Below are positions 21,419-34,331 of a stretch of DNA of 64,000 nt, in pieces (position 1 is the first letter of the stretch; each line of letters begins with the position of its first letter). The notes beneath the pieces were generated by a model. The model made no database searches. It saw nothing but the letters and a program-made list of their open reading frames with translations, and was not told where the DNA came from. The translations under genes were made by a program, and so were the position numbers. Source of the DNA: Albugo candida (lineage: Eukaryota; Oomycota; Peronosporomycetes; Albuginales); assembly GCA_040437565.1 (NCBI GenBank), contig JBDOQK010000070.1:82660-146659 (forward strand). Direction: 5' to 3'.

Positions 21419-24400
21419 TTGGGTAAAATACTTGCACGTGACGCCCCTGTGATATTCATCGTTTAGTCTAGTCGGGTTTTTCTGCAATCTACCTTTTAAC
21501 TTCGTCTTTCTCGGTGATTGTCTACCTTTGCGACAGGTAGCATTACGAGTACATTATAAATTACTCAGGATGGACCGCAATGATGATTTATACTACGCAG
21601 AGCCCATCCGAGCGCTCGCTGACATCTTAATTGAAATCTTCTAAACCCAGTGTCAATTTACCATCTAGGCATTGTACCGTGCAGAACATCAATAAGCTAC
21701 AACATTTGCTTACAAAGTCTGATTCTGTGCCTCCGTAGAAGGTATTGTGGGCTTCGATGACCTTAGCTAATGGCCTTCCCTATTCCATTCACGCCTTTTG
21801 AGCAATACTATGATTCCGATCATCAACGGCGCTATTATCGAAAAGCTCTCCTCCCAAGATCTCAGGCAATTAAAAAAGTTTCTTAACATCTTGTATACAA
21901 TAAGCTCACTGTAAAATATCGTGTTGTAAAACAGATTACGACCCTTCTGGGCCCCTGATCACACAAAGCTTGCATTCCGCGGCGTGATATACTATGCACC
22001 ATATCGGCTTCGAAAGTGATTCTCACAATCTCTTTGTCACTAATCAGTTACGAGATACGTCAATGATAAGTCAGAGACAAATTTTTGAACAGACTAACCA
22101 TATAAGCGAGACTCCAGCAATTTTTTTAAGACACAACCTGCCACATCTCGTCCGACCAACTGGCCATACATACCCTTGACAAAGTATAAAGTGATTCTAT
22201 ACAATACATTCTTACGCTCTTAATGAAAGTCATCGTATTGTGGATTGGTGAGTTGATTACGATGAACTTTGTTCCAATCTTCTCGGTAAACTTGTCTCGA
22301 TCGCAGCCCTGGATGTAGCGTGCTGTTTGCACCCAATAATATCTATCTAATTCCCTTCTATGCTGCTCAAATTTATCCATTGAATGAATATCTTCAGATT
22401 CTCCATTACCGATGCTCAGCGCCAAGCTGTTCAGGCCCAGAGGTAAATGAACATTGTGGAGATCTTTCAGGAAGAGGAATACATAGCGAGTTCATAAACT
22501 ATCTTCGAAGTTCCTCAATACAAATTTACAAGCTGTTGCTCTTAAAGGAAATACTGTGCAGTCATATCAGCCATTTGGACCGAAGGCATCAAGCCAGTCA
22601 CCATAATGTCGAGGCATTTGCGCTTTGCAGAGATTTAGCTTGGAGAAGGGAGGGATGCCATTTTCACCGCGTATTTATACATCTAGCACTACAGAAGAAC
22701 AACGCCCTATTTAGCATATCGATGAGACTTCTGTTTACTTGACCAAATTCTAGGCGTTTATCTTGCAGTCTTATCGTCGTTTCAGCTCAAATTCTAATAA
22801 CAAGAAAATTGTGGATTGGCGTACGCAGAAGACGGCGGATGTTACTGTTAAAAGTATTCGAAATGCACTTGTTGCAATAGAGGTATGTTAACACTACAAC
22901 AGGCACGTGCAACGGCATTACAAACTTTACTATGTCACGTTTCACATGACGTCCGTCTGGTACCACGTGGTGACCGTATCTCTTGGTCCCATCTGTCACG
23001 TTGTCACCAAACNNNNNNNNNNNNNNNNNNNNNNNNNNNNNNNNNNNNNNNNNNNNNNNNNNNNNNNNNNNNNNNNNNNNNNNNNNNNNNNNNNNNNNNN
23101 NNNNNNNNNNNNTGACGTCCGTCTGGTACCACGTGGTGACCGTATCTCTTGGTCCCATCTGTCACGTTGTCACCAAACAGCCGTTCATGTGAGGTAGGAC
23201 TTTGCATGTGATGGGTGTTGCAGTTGACGCGCAAACCCTTGAGGAACTGTCAGGAAACGATCTCTTTTAACAGTGACAGCCGCAAAAATCACTTCCGAAG
23301 TTCCATCCTCCGTTCGGCGTTACCTAATTGGAGGATGTCTCAGCCATATACCGGCACGTCCTCGATCATTTTGCCTTTGATAGATTCTCGCTGGCTCGAC
23401 TTACATTCTGATCAGCTTGATGATGTCGTCATTTGGCCAGGGTGAGAGCCAGGGCCATGCATCGTAGTCAATACTTTATTACAAGTCTATGATCTGGTGG
23501 CGACCTACTCACCAGCACAACACATCAGGAGTTATTGCCATATGTTGTAACCTGGAATTGAAGAAGACGAATAGAGGCAGTGGATCCCACACGAGTCCGT
23601 TGCATTCTTGAAGCCAGTCAAATCATGAAAGCAATAGTTTTTCCTGACAAGGCATTATAACAGAGATGAAGTTAAGTGCTGCTTGTGAACAACACCACCG
23701 TTTCAGAGAAAAATTATCTGTGACAGCCCGGCAAAAATTTGACTTCTATAAAATGCAACTAATTTTGGAAGCTAATGAACTCTTGCTCTTACTGTGTTCG
23801 AGAAACAACTTTATTCATTTTTCGGTAGTATACATCTTAGTTGAGATAGAAATTATAAATGTTCTGCTCAAGTATAGCTTATTCATGTAAGCGATTATCC
23901 AGCAATTATAAGCATTTTGGCCGAGATGAATATGTCGGCCAGCTAAAATCTTACATTATCAGTTTGTTCGGTCAGAAATATCTCGGACTGTTCCTAACCA
24001 ATAATGATGTTGACCTAGTTCAAATCAATCTGGCGTCACATTCTTCATTCACTCAAGAAGATCGTAGTGAATTCACGATATTTTGTATTGATCAAAGTGT
24101 GTGGTCGATTATTTGACTACCTTCAAGATCAAGAAAACAACGTAAAATTTATCAATTATACTATTTATGTTTTTACACATTTGTTACTAATGCACTTAAA
24201 AATGTATCTACTAATTGACTACCCTGGATGCCTAGGCTATCCTAACAACAGATATGGGAACATGAGGATTTTCTACCACTTTTTTCAAGAAACTTGATTT
24301 GTATACCAGAATTTTAAAAACAGTAAAAAAATTACCAATTCGCACAACTCCAATGTTAAACAACAAAAAATATGGTCTGTGTACCTCCATAGTTTGGAAA

Positions 24401-24482
24401 ATATGAAAACTATACCAAAAAGTCTAAAGTCTACACATTCTTGAGTGCCTCACCGCTGGTACATTCGCATCTGTCGACTATG
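21419..24482. other. Gene-poor AT-rich stretch with one gap overlap
   Basis: No gene is convincing. A 99-codon minus-strand frame at 22126-22425 has protein-like composition (LDRYYWVQTARYIQGCDRDK) but no motif or partner exon. Bases 22947-23012 equal 23113-23178 around the N run 23013-23112 (66 bp). From 23700 on the base composition becomes strongly AT-rich, leading into the Mutator-like element. Confidence 0.5.
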
Positions 24483-26275
24483 ATGACTGTGGACAATGAA
24501 GGCTACGTTAAAGAGATACACGAGTCAAGTGACGACTGATGTCGAGAGGACCGGACAGACGGGCGGAAATATTTCTACTCACGTGACTACGCCAGTCGCG
24601 ACGACATATCAAGTGCGGTAATTAAATACAACGAAAAACTCGGACGGGCGTTTCGCATCATATCGAGTGACCACAGACGCTACAAAGCGTTGTGTTTCGA
24701 TCCAGAGTGCAGCTTCGCAGTCGCTTTTCCGTATGGAAGGCGATTTGAGTCGCCTCATACGTTTCTACCGCATACATGCGAGGCTACGAGGGTTGACTTG
24801 GCTTCGTACAAAGCGAGTGGTGGGACAAGACTTCATACGTCACTTTGATTGATCCATCCCTTCAGTTCTTTGTTGATAACGGTCGTGAATCCAGTCCAGA
24901 GGAGCGGCAGAAGAAGCTAACGGCTGATGAGCGTCGATTGACGTACCAGACTTTTTGTGGCGACGCGCCCATCCGGCTCAAAGCGAGACTCTTCGATGAA
25001 GATCGCACGAAGGATCAGTTCATCTTGCCACAAGTACACGAAATGAACAAGCGCGGACACAAGGACAATGTCGCGTTGCCTGTGAACAAAACTTTTCGGG
25101 TCATCATCGTATACAAGCCCGATACTCATGTGCTTCGCGCATTTGCAGATCGCGGTATCAATCTGGATGGCACGTTTATAAAGCACAAGTATGGCGTACT
25201 CTTTCTTGTCGCTTGCCTCAGAAGCAGCAACAATGAGATTCAAATTGCCGTGGTCGCTCGGATGTCAGGTGAGATTAAGATAATTGGTCATAATTCCTGC
25301 AATCACTGCTACGCTTTATAAAATTGCCACCATTCTTCATCTCCATCCGTGATAAGGGTCTCGTTCCGGCGATCCGAGTTAAAGCAAGTGAAATCTCTCG
25401 CTTCGTTTGTGTTTGTCACATGCTCGCGAACATTAGGGTCAAGGTTCACGATGCGACACTGAAGGACCAGGAATGGAAGCTGGCCAACTCATTGACGGTT
25501 GCGTCTTTCGAAAGTCAAGCCAGTGAGCTGAAGTAAAAAAATGCAAAAGCCTGCAATGGCTACTCGATGCAGACAAGCTCAAATGGCTTGCCGCGTATTG
25601 TCTACGTCCACCATTTGGGACCATGACGAGCAGCAATGTGGAGTCTGTTAATAACTTCTTGCTAAAACCTAGAGAGAAGCCACTTCTGGACTGTCTCTTG
25701 ATGGTGGAAAAGTAAGAAGGGATCAAGTGGGTTAAGTTCGTTGCCAGATCGGCTTCTTGGGGGGAGCTCACGGCGTTAGGAATTCGAGCGCAAGCGCTTT
25801 ATCTCTGTTGTTGACAAGATAGAAAATATCCCGAGTTGACTATCGTCGTTGGTGGTCAAGCTGAGGAAAGATGGAGAGCTGCGTGTCGAGTATTCTGTCG
25901 ACCTAGATAATTATGAAAATTTGTGTTCTTGTGGCTACTTTGGCTACATGAAAAGGCCATGTTCTCATTCCTATGCGGATTTTCGGTCCGTCAACAAGCT
26001 CTCGCTACTCAAGCCTTCCTGCGATTTGTCGTGGACCAAAGAGGTGTACCAGCGTGCTTACGACCCCTTGGTGAATATTATTGCATGCGTGATGACGGAT
26101 GAATTGACGCGTTTCGAAAAGCTTCGTCCGCTCGCGGTGCCGAAGAAGCGTGGCCGGACGAAGAAGTCGAAGCAAATCTATCCTCAGATTGCCACAGAAA
26201 GCCTTGAAGAAGCGCACCAACAAATGCACTATATGCGGTAACTACGACCACAACAAGCACACCTACAAGGGCTAA
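24483..26275 (+). mobile_element. Mutator-like (MULE) transposase, degenerate DNA transposon
   Basis: Translated pieces in order: an N-terminal FLYWCH/FAR1-like zinc-binding part (FRIISSDHRRYKALCFDPEC then PHTC, about 24549-24790); the MULE catalytic core (FADRGINLDGTFIKHKYG, then VLFLVACLRSSNNEI, about 25140-25260); the RDKGL box with C..H helix (ISIRDKGLVPAI, CVCHMLANI, 25330-25440); a SNVESVNNF box at about 25635; a SWIM zinc finger (CSC...PCSH, about 25920-25975); and a basic tail with a zinc knuckle (CTICGNYDHNKHTY) ending at TAA 26275. The start ATG at 24483 reads in frame into the first piece but meets a TGA at 24537. At least three further frame changes separate the domains. No terminal inverted repeats could be identified by eye. 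It is an inactive copy. Confidence 0.88.
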
Positions 26276-29048
26276 TCTCTCACTTGTGATACCCCGATAT
26301 ATATTGCATATATTAATGCGATCTGGATGGTATATTTTTCATATATTTACAATTTCGCCCGTAAGAATTTCATTTTGGTGTAAATTCCATATTGGCAAAA
26401 TGAACGAAGTGGTATATATTTCAAAGTTTTAAACTTTCGGTACACAAATCAGACTATCCAAAAGTTGTAGAAAGTCCCAAGGTCCTCAACATATATATCT
26501 AAAAATTCTTCCTGAAAATACCTGTGAGAGATGATGGAATGTCTTTTTAATCATACTCTTGTGTCGCGGTAGCCTCAAAACCGCAACCGCTCAATACGAA
26601 ACTGTGTCCAGCGTGTCAATGTTTCAAAGTTGTAAATTTGTATAAATGTCCAGAATTACCGTGTTTTGCAAAGTGGTACGCGCACACTACAGTGAACAGA
26701 GCCATTCAACTTGGAGTAGGATTCGGGTTGCACATGCAGTTCTACTTTCCAGTGTCGGACCCGCAGCAATGATCGTCGACTTTTAAAAAAAGTCCACCAA
26801 ATGCTCGTTGCTTTGCGAGTTGATCCAACATATTTGCAAGCCGAATGCGTTTCTCTTGATCGTAATACCGTCTTCGGAAGTACAGAACGTGGGCACTAAA
26901 CTTGGTGCAGATCACGGAAAGTGCTGGAACTGTTGGAGTCGCTGATCGCTGATCGAACAAACGATGATTCCTATCTTTCATGACGAAGTGCAGCTACACC
27001 TCTTGCAATGCAAGCCATGAATCTGACATAATTTGTTGATAATCCTTCCATGCTGGCCGTAGCGTCGGCACAATTACACATGTAATATGCCGCCAGCATA
27101 GTCGAGAGGAAAAAACTAATCCCAACTAGGAAGAATCTCCTTCCTTAATCGAGCCGTGTGATCGCACTCGAGAAAGAAATGCTGGTCGAATTCCACTGCG
27201 CCACACGAAGGCTGCGTGCACAATATAATGTTAGGCTATATGTCCTTTAAAAGCCAGAAACTAGATCGAANNNNNNNNNNNNNNNNNNNNNNNNNNNNNN
27301 NNNNNNNNNNNNNNNNNNNNNNNNNNNNNNNNNNNNNNNNNNNNNNNNNNNNNNNNNNNNNNNNNNNNNNGCTGATCGCTGATCGAACAAACGATGATTC
27401 CTATCTTTCATGACGAAGTGCAGCTACACCTCTTGCAATGCAAGCCATGAATCTGACATAATTTGTTGATAATCCTTCCATGCTGGCCGTAGCGTCGGCA
27501 CAATTACACATGTAATATGCCGCCAGCATAGTCGAGAGGAAAAAACTAATCCCAACTAGGAAGAATCTCCTTCCTTAATCGAGCCGTGTGATCGCACTCG
27601 AGAAAGAAATGCTGGTCGAATTCCACTGCGCCACACGAAGGCTGCGTGCACAATATAATGTTAGGCTATATGTCCTTTAAAAGCCAGAAACTAGATCGAA
27701 GTGGCAACATCCGAAAGGCCAGACGAAACTTTATATCTTTGAAAATGGATAGGAGAAGTTTCCGAATATGTCGTGATGTAGTCATAAATGTCTCAACTCG
27801 TTGGGAATCCAGTGCGTCCGATCTCTCCCGGGAAGACCGATGTGTCAACATCGGATGACTCTTGGTTGTTTTGGGAGGTTCCCAGACGATTCGTGTGAAT
27901 GGAGCGCGTGAAATCAATGGGGAAGAATACTCTCCTTGCTTTATACTCTCACATAAAACAACATGCCACTTTCGTTTGGTTGGGGACCTAGTGATGAGAC
28001 ATCGAGTGGATACGCTCTAGTATTTAAGTGACTTCACTGTAAAGGCGACTAAGCAACCATTCTTCAGCCATATCCGATGTATTCGGCATTTCGTCGTTGT
28101 AGGCTGCGAATCTCGGAAAGCGTAGCAAGCGATTTTCGTTATGTGCGATGTGGTTCGTTCACCATTCCAAGATGGTACAAAGGATTTGCGTACTCGGATT
28201 ACGAGTAGGAGCTTCATAATGTAATTCTTGGGAAAATTCAAATCCGTGATTGTGATGCCCCACTTCATCTGATGCTGCACTTTAAATTCTTGTTTCCACC
28301 AAGATGTGCTACTCCATTGTTAAAAAAATATATACAGCATCGTGGTTGTCTACTTCATTTTTTGTGACTAGTATTGCACGAAGTCAGGTTCAAGTCCTGT
28401 ACATTTATTCTTTGCAAAAGTATATGTGAAAGTAAAGATGGATTCGAAGGACAGCGCGGCGCTATTTTTTTCCACCGCACATATACATTACATGGAGCGT
28501 TGCCTTAAATAAATATGAAAATAACTTCACCAACTGGCAAATTTATCAAATGCAATTTCGAGCACTACACTATCGAAGGACATACGGATTGCATACCGTT
28601 TTCTTTATAGAATGAGATGATGGTGAAACATGGGTTCAGTTTATCTAATCCCAAAAAGCTTTCCTCATATTTATAGATGATAAAGGCGAAAATACTGTCA
28701 AGACAAACTCAAAATAGTCAAAAAAGAGCTTAACATCCTCACTTACCAGTGGAAAAAACATGTGTCATATAAAGCTTCACGGAGGAAATGAAGTAATCGG
28801 TTAAAATGCCAAAAATTCTTTGCAAGACTGACTTTCAAAACATTTTACGCCCTAGATAAGAAAAGTTTGCTCGTGGCATATGCCCAACATCTGAGGACTC
28901 AGGCAACTCGACAGCTATCACTGCCCTCTTTCCGACATCGTACGTCGATAGATTGGGAAAGGTCTCTGCTGCGACGCCAATGTCATTTGCTGACACAAAC
29001 AAGATGAAAGGATTGAGTCGGCGGCGGGCGTAGCTTCACAAGTGTGGC
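26276..29048. other. Gene-poor stretch with a 330-bp gap overlap
   Basis: Bases 26941-27270 equal 27371-27700 around the N run 27271-27370, the longest exact overlap in the window. Short minus-strand frames (26742-26981 and 28017-28280) have mixed composition but no recognisable motif. The sequence just after the MULE (26280-26520) is AT-rich with many TATATA tracts and may include the element's 3' end. Confidence 0.5.
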
Positions 29049-29342
29049 TTAAGGTTCTGCGTGTACATTAAAAATGGCACATATTTTGTGGAAGTGGTAT
29101 AAGATCATTACATGGTTCGCACCAGGAGTACTTTTCCACGATTGATGGTCAATCATCGGACAAGCATATGATACATAGAGAGAAGTTGAATAAGCTCTTT
29201 CCCAAATCAACAATGACTGCGTCGAATAGGAGCAGACACCCTGAGACCACTTTAAGGAAAGTAGCCTGATCGGAACTACATAGTTGTCGTCATGTCGTTC
29301 AGCCAAAACATCACAGACGATAAATAATATCAAACTAAACAC
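29049..29342 (-). CDS. Short ORF with predicted signal peptide (97 aa), doubtful
   Basis: The N-terminus MFSLILFIVCDVLAERHDD is a good signal peptide with a cleavage after VLA. The mature part holds four cysteines in 80 residues (VCSYS, YACPM, KICAI). It could be a small secreted protein, or the first exon of a longer secreted protein now lost. The region is otherwise decayed and no splice partner was found, so chance is possible. Confidence 0.3.
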   Translation of the reverse strand: MFSLILFIVCDVLAERHDDNYVVPIRLLSLKWSQGVCSYSTQSLLIWERAYSTSLYVSYACPMIDHQSWKSTPGANHVMILYHFHKICAIFNVHAEP

Positions 29343-30742
29343 TGTTCAGAGCTATGTCGACGTGATAATTTTCAACGTGTTGTGTATGACGAAGCTTTGT
29401 GCTTTATCTCTAAAAAAAGCACCATGTGAATGGCAACATTTCAGCAGATAGAGTTGGCACAAGGAGAATTAAGCATAATAATCTTGTCGAATTGCCGTGT
29501 GCAACCTCTGGGTATTCTATTTGATTTTCTACTCTATTCCCTCTGGCTATCACGCAATGAGTAATATATCAGACACAATCCAAGCCACCAAACATAGAAC
29601 GCTTGGATTTGTGGTGAGGAAGAACAACAAGGGGCAACTTGATGTCGACTTCGAGTTCTTACTGTCACTATCGCTAATAAAATAGAGCATAATCTGGATA
29701 GTATGGTTGCAGCAAACCGATAGTAGTAGTCATCACCATAAAGAGTGCTTGAAAGTCTTTGCTGGTTTTCAAGGGCCTGTTTCTTCTCGCATGACGGAAC
29801 AGCGCTTGGTGACTATGTTGCCATGGGCAATAAAATGAAGTTGAAAAACGCAATATGTGAGGGACAATCTTCAGCTGATGCTCTCACGAAACTTTTCTTA
29901 CACTTTATCGATGTGAAGTCGAATGTGCCGCATCTATCTGACTCCTACAAAGCTTCGGAATTTGATAATAACATAAGTGGCCAAAGTAAGGTTTGATCTG
30001 GTCTAACGTCAAGAACCAGTTTGGTAGACACTTGCCGTCTTGATCTTCTAAACCTCTTCGTATTGATTATGCGTGATCATAAGCCTTTACTCTCATTTAA
30101 TAAAGCTTTTAGTGATAAATGCGGCGATGCTCACGCATTTTACACAATTTATCAGTATCATGTGGCAAAGGGTAGCGTTTAGGTCGGAGTTAAGCAGCAT
30201 CTAGAAACGGCAGTGGGTATTTCTAGGGCTGTATAATATATCATCAAACAGGAACAAATCTAGAATGATTAAGCTCAGTTGTGGTTGCTGAAGCGTAAAC
30301 ATTACTGGTTAGTCCTATGTAAAAATCAAACAGATTGGCATTGCTAGTATGCGCTGGACAGCTGTAGTGATTTGCACAGACGATACCGAATTTTGTACAA
30401 CGAAACAGTTATATACCTACATAAGAAAGGACGAACTGGGCAATGTCCACAATGTTCCGACGATTCTAGAATAATGTACACTTGCCAGGTAGCTAAAATA
30501 CGTATTTTGTATGAATTCAATAAAAGCTGCGAAGACAAAAGCATGTAAATGGGTTCTTAGCTCAAGGTGCGCCGCCGTACTTAAGAACAATTCAGAAAGC
30601 CCGCTGTTTACCTAATCAAACATTGCGCCTGATTTTTTTGAGATAAAGAATGTCGTTCTGCTTTCTTTATCTACAAATTCTCCGCTCCAGCACGTAGAAA
30701 GAGTTCAACGCACGTATTCTATAATATCAAATGTTGTAACTT
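29343..30742. other. Gene-free stretch
   Basis: No gene, RNA or recognised repeat. The + strand frame 29745-29996 has no motif and poor composition. Confidence 0.45.
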
Positions 30743-31008
30743 GCTAGGTTTAAGGGAAAGCATGCCCCCGCACGTCTTTCTGTGCTCTATAAGTGCTGCG
30801 CTTCCGTATGTGTGAACAACGCAGGAGCACACTTCTTACACTATTGGATTTTTCTTCTATTTATCACTTTCGAGTTTGAGCATGCTCCCGCACATCCTTT
30901 TGCCCTTTTCATCTATATATGATGCACTCCCTACTTATAAAGAATGCATCCTTTTGCATTTTCTAATAGCTAACCTATTCGGTCGCTAGGTTTCAAGGTA
31001 AAGCATAA
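30743..31008 (+). repeat. Imperfect repeats upstream of the protease-like gene
   Basis: Two related motifs recur in this stretch. gctaggttt(a/c)a(a/g)gg(g/t)aaagcat occurs at 30743 and 30985. catgc(c/t)cccgcac(a/g)tc(c/t)tt occurs at 30760 and 30881, each followed by a cttc or tata-type tract. They lie 75-340 bases before the ATG at 31083. They may be promoter elements or remnants of a small tandem duplication. Function is unknown. Confidence 0.45.
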
Positions 31009-31082
31009 TATTGCGGGCGGAGATACACGCTTCTAGATCCTGAAAGTCCGTAATTATTGAAAGCCAACCAAACTCATACAAC

Positions 31083-32188
31083 ATGAAAGTACTCGCTCTG
31101 AAGGCGTACGTTGTTCTTATGCTTGGTGTGCCACCAGCGTGCCGTCACTTTGTGGACGCTATAATAGGGTTGAAAGTTTATATACACCCGAAAATCGTCA
31201 GCAACAAAGGCCATTTGTTGCTTGAATCGATTGAATTGAGTGAGAAGTATACTGTCTCGATTGCGTCTTGTACTAGCATGCTGCGAAATGTGGTAGCTAA
31301 GAAACTAATGAAGCCTAAACCTCAAAGAATCCGTTTTCGAAGCTGAAAGATTTCTTTTTGACAAGCCGTTATGGTCGGAGCTCATTGACACAATTCGAAG
31401 GCGAGTCATCGACAAGCCTGCTTCGAAATTCAGATAGTACAGATGAAGATATGAGAGAAATTTCAGAGGACACAAATGATATGTGGGAATTGCCATATGA
31501 TTCTACGGTGGTGTCGGTCGGCTCTGCTTCATATACAGCACATTGGAATATGGATGGAGAGTCTCTGAAAAGATGGTTCCAAAAAGAACTGCTGTACGCT
31601 TCCAGGTCGAAAATAATGATGAATGCTCAAGCTTATGCGAAAAGACATCGAGGAGTTTATACTTATGAGTGGACAGCAAAGAAAGGCTACGTGTTCAATC
31701 TCGGACGTCCAGAAGTGACCCTGGTAAACCCCGTCGAAATAGAACAAGATGAATTGCTGGGTGTGATATTTGCCGAATCGATGGGTCAGAGAAATGTGCG
31801 AATAGATTTTGATATAGAAGCTATCAGGATTCCATCATCAAATTATGCAACCGTCCAATCTACTCTCAGTGATCAAAATATTCATACAGTACGAGATGGA
31901 AATGGGCGCGTTCACTTCAAAGGAAAATGCTCCGATTTTGACTCACTCCAGAAACGCTCTACCTCTCGCAGCATAATGACGCTAAGGCTATCAAAAGGAA
32001 CATCAAGAGGATACTTCCAAATCGATCCCAACGCATACACCATAATAACTGATGAAATTTGTACGGTCCCAATTGAAGCTTCTGGGGATGAGACAATAAT
32101 ACTGGGTACTCCATTATTGAAAGCCTACTCTGTCATTTTCGAAAACACGAGAGACAAATTGATTTTTTTCCTGCTTCCCAAAGAATAG
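31083..32188 (+). CDS. Pepsin-like aspartyl protease relative, C-lobe only, possibly secreted
   Basis: The main frame (31319-32188, to TAG) ends like the C-lobe of a pepsin-family protease: WELPYDSTVVSVG near the start, an FQIDPNAYTII strand, a CTVPIEAS segment and the closing ETIILGTPLLKAYSVIFE box. The position expected to hold the second catalytic D-T/S-G reads RIDFDIEAIRIP, so the Asp motif is degraded and activity is doubtful. Upstream, 31083-31346 opens with a signal peptide (MKVLALKAYVVLMLGVPPACR) in another frame. A short intron around 31293-31327 (GTGGTAGC to CAAAG) would join them, but it would be very short (about 35 bases), so a frameshift is equally likely. The N-lobe with the first DTGS is missing. 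Either a diverged non-catalytic family member or a decaying gene. Confidence 0.5.
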
Positions 32189-34182
32189 CAATTGCTGAAA
32201 ATGCTTCTCAACTATAAGTAATCATCAGTTTGCTGAGGTGCAACACAAATGAGACGTAACAGTTGGTTCAGGGCGATAACATAAAAATAAATAATGGGTT
32301 ACAAGATTAGTTTGATTGTTTTCGAGAACAAAAAGTGGTTAGTTGTGGCATAATGCTTAGAGCTGAGAGTTTGGGTAGCTCGAGAGCTAAGGCCTCCAAA
32401 CTTATTGTACTGATAATAGCCTCCGCTCGGATACATCATAGCAAAGTCCGCTGCAAGCCAAACCATGGAGGGGATTCAGCCGTCGGGAACGAATGTCAGA
32501 CGCTAAAAAATGACCATGATATTGATGATATCTTGCATTCACTCTTGCTTTCTTGGTTTGATCATTGCTTGTTCAAGGCTCTGAAAAATACATGCATCGA
32601 CATAGCTGTCTTGTTGCCTTACATTTAGATAATGAAATGATTCAGACGTAAATTGTGTGCTTTCTCTTCTCCATAAACATTGACAAGATCACTGATGAAT
32701 GCACCACGCGTTAAGTAAGAAAATCATGCAAGAGATTTTATCAAAGCGCGTTGAATGCGGCGCACCCAACAAGTCATCACACCGCCGGGTTATATTCGAA
32801 TCGGGGGTGAAGTATAGAGCATTATGAGCCGTACATAAATAAAGTGATGACGTGGTTGGTACCAGAGATCCTTTTTCAACATCTAAAGCTAATTGTCGAA
32901 ACAGTAACGCTCAAGCAATCTCCCTTTTCAATCCCAGAAGATAACAAATGCATAGATAAAAGTAACGAAGCCCGAGTTTAAAAAATCTCAACAATCTTTA
33001 TCTCTGTCAAGCAGAAGAAACTCTAACCAGCGATGAAAACGATGATATAAAGTTGCCTAAAGTATGAGCGTCCAAATGATCTTCAACATCTCGTGTCCAA
33101 TGGTTCCTAGCTTTCTCAGCAAATTTTGAGCAGGATTGTATGGTAGATTGTCAACCAATTGCGCATGGTGAATCCATGCAGCAATTGCAAGGGCTCAGTT
33201 GAATGTGTCTATATTACGAAAATTATCTTTAAAAAAAGATATACAATCAATTGCGAAACGACTCAACTCAGATACAAATTGGGTGTTATCAGTAATTGGT
33301 CTTGCATCGTTAGCTCTGCAGGAAGCAACTCCGTGACCCGAGTGATGAAAGTCGGCGCTGTAAATTCACAAATTGAAATTATCGATCACCTCTTTCGAAT
33401 ATTTTCAATGACACTGAGCGCAAAGTGGAGTCAATGTCGCANNNNNNNNNNNNNNNNNNNNNNNNNNNNNNNNNNNNNNNNNNNNNNNNNNNNNNNNNNN
33501 NNNNNNNNNNNNNNNNNNNNNNNNNNNNNNNNNNNNNNNNNTGCGAAACGACTCAACTCAGATACAAATTGGGTGTTATCAGTAATTGGTCTTGCATCGT
33601 TAGCTCTGCAGGAAGCAACTCCGTGACCCGAGTGATGAAAGTCGGCGCTGTAAATTCACAAATTGAAATTATCGATCACCTCTTTCGAATATTTTCAATG
33701 ACACTGAGCGCAAAGTGGAGTCAATGTCGCATGTGAAATCAAACAATGCTTACTTTCTGATCAACTCCAATTGTTTCTTAGTAGTACGACACAGCAGCTG
33801 ATCAAGGTCCAGGTAGATATTCACCAAGCCGCCTATATCCTTGACGTATCCTGCATAAAGACTGATAAAAAATAGACCGAACTAAATTATCGCAAACACC
33901 TTTGATCGTTCAAAGTAGAGCCACTTTTTTTAGGATTGTTTGCTATAGTTTTACAAACAAGCTTGTTTAGTCTCTTTCTCCTTCGTACAATTCCGATCAG
34001 ACAATACAGTGTGATCGGGGAGTCACAGTCTGCAGAAGGTAAAGTATTCCGATTTTCGGTGATCTTTTTTTTTTTTGAGAGAGTTAGATGGCGGTGTGGT
34101 GTAGTTGCCAGCCGTCTTGACACGTCAGAAGCTTTACATAAGTTGGATGGTATTCACGAGGAGGATATTTTCTCCGACGAGG
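32189..34182. other. Gene-poor stretch with a 190-bp gap overlap
   Basis: Bases 33252-33441 equal 33542-33731 around the N run 33442-33541. No coding frame is credible. A poly-T/A tract sits near 34068-34078. It ends at the 5' LTR of the copia element. Confidence 0.55.
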
Positions 34183-34331
34183 TGTTGAAAGAACCTAACA
34201 ATGTGGTCTAGGTTTCTAGTCGCACTTGAAATTTAGTTTAAACGATTGGTTAGGATTTTAATTTTCTAAAAAAGAAAACCTCAGTTTTGGGAAGTTTCCT
34301 GGAACACCGCATCTTCGCTCACCTGCCAACA
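34183..34331 (+). repeat. 5' LTR of the copia element
   Basis: 149 bases with TG...CA ends. It matches 35594-35742 at about 93 percent by eye. Confidence 0.9.

Noticed and set aside
22320-22742. 140-codon plus-strand frame
   Set aside because: No motif, no start context and biased composition in a decayed region.
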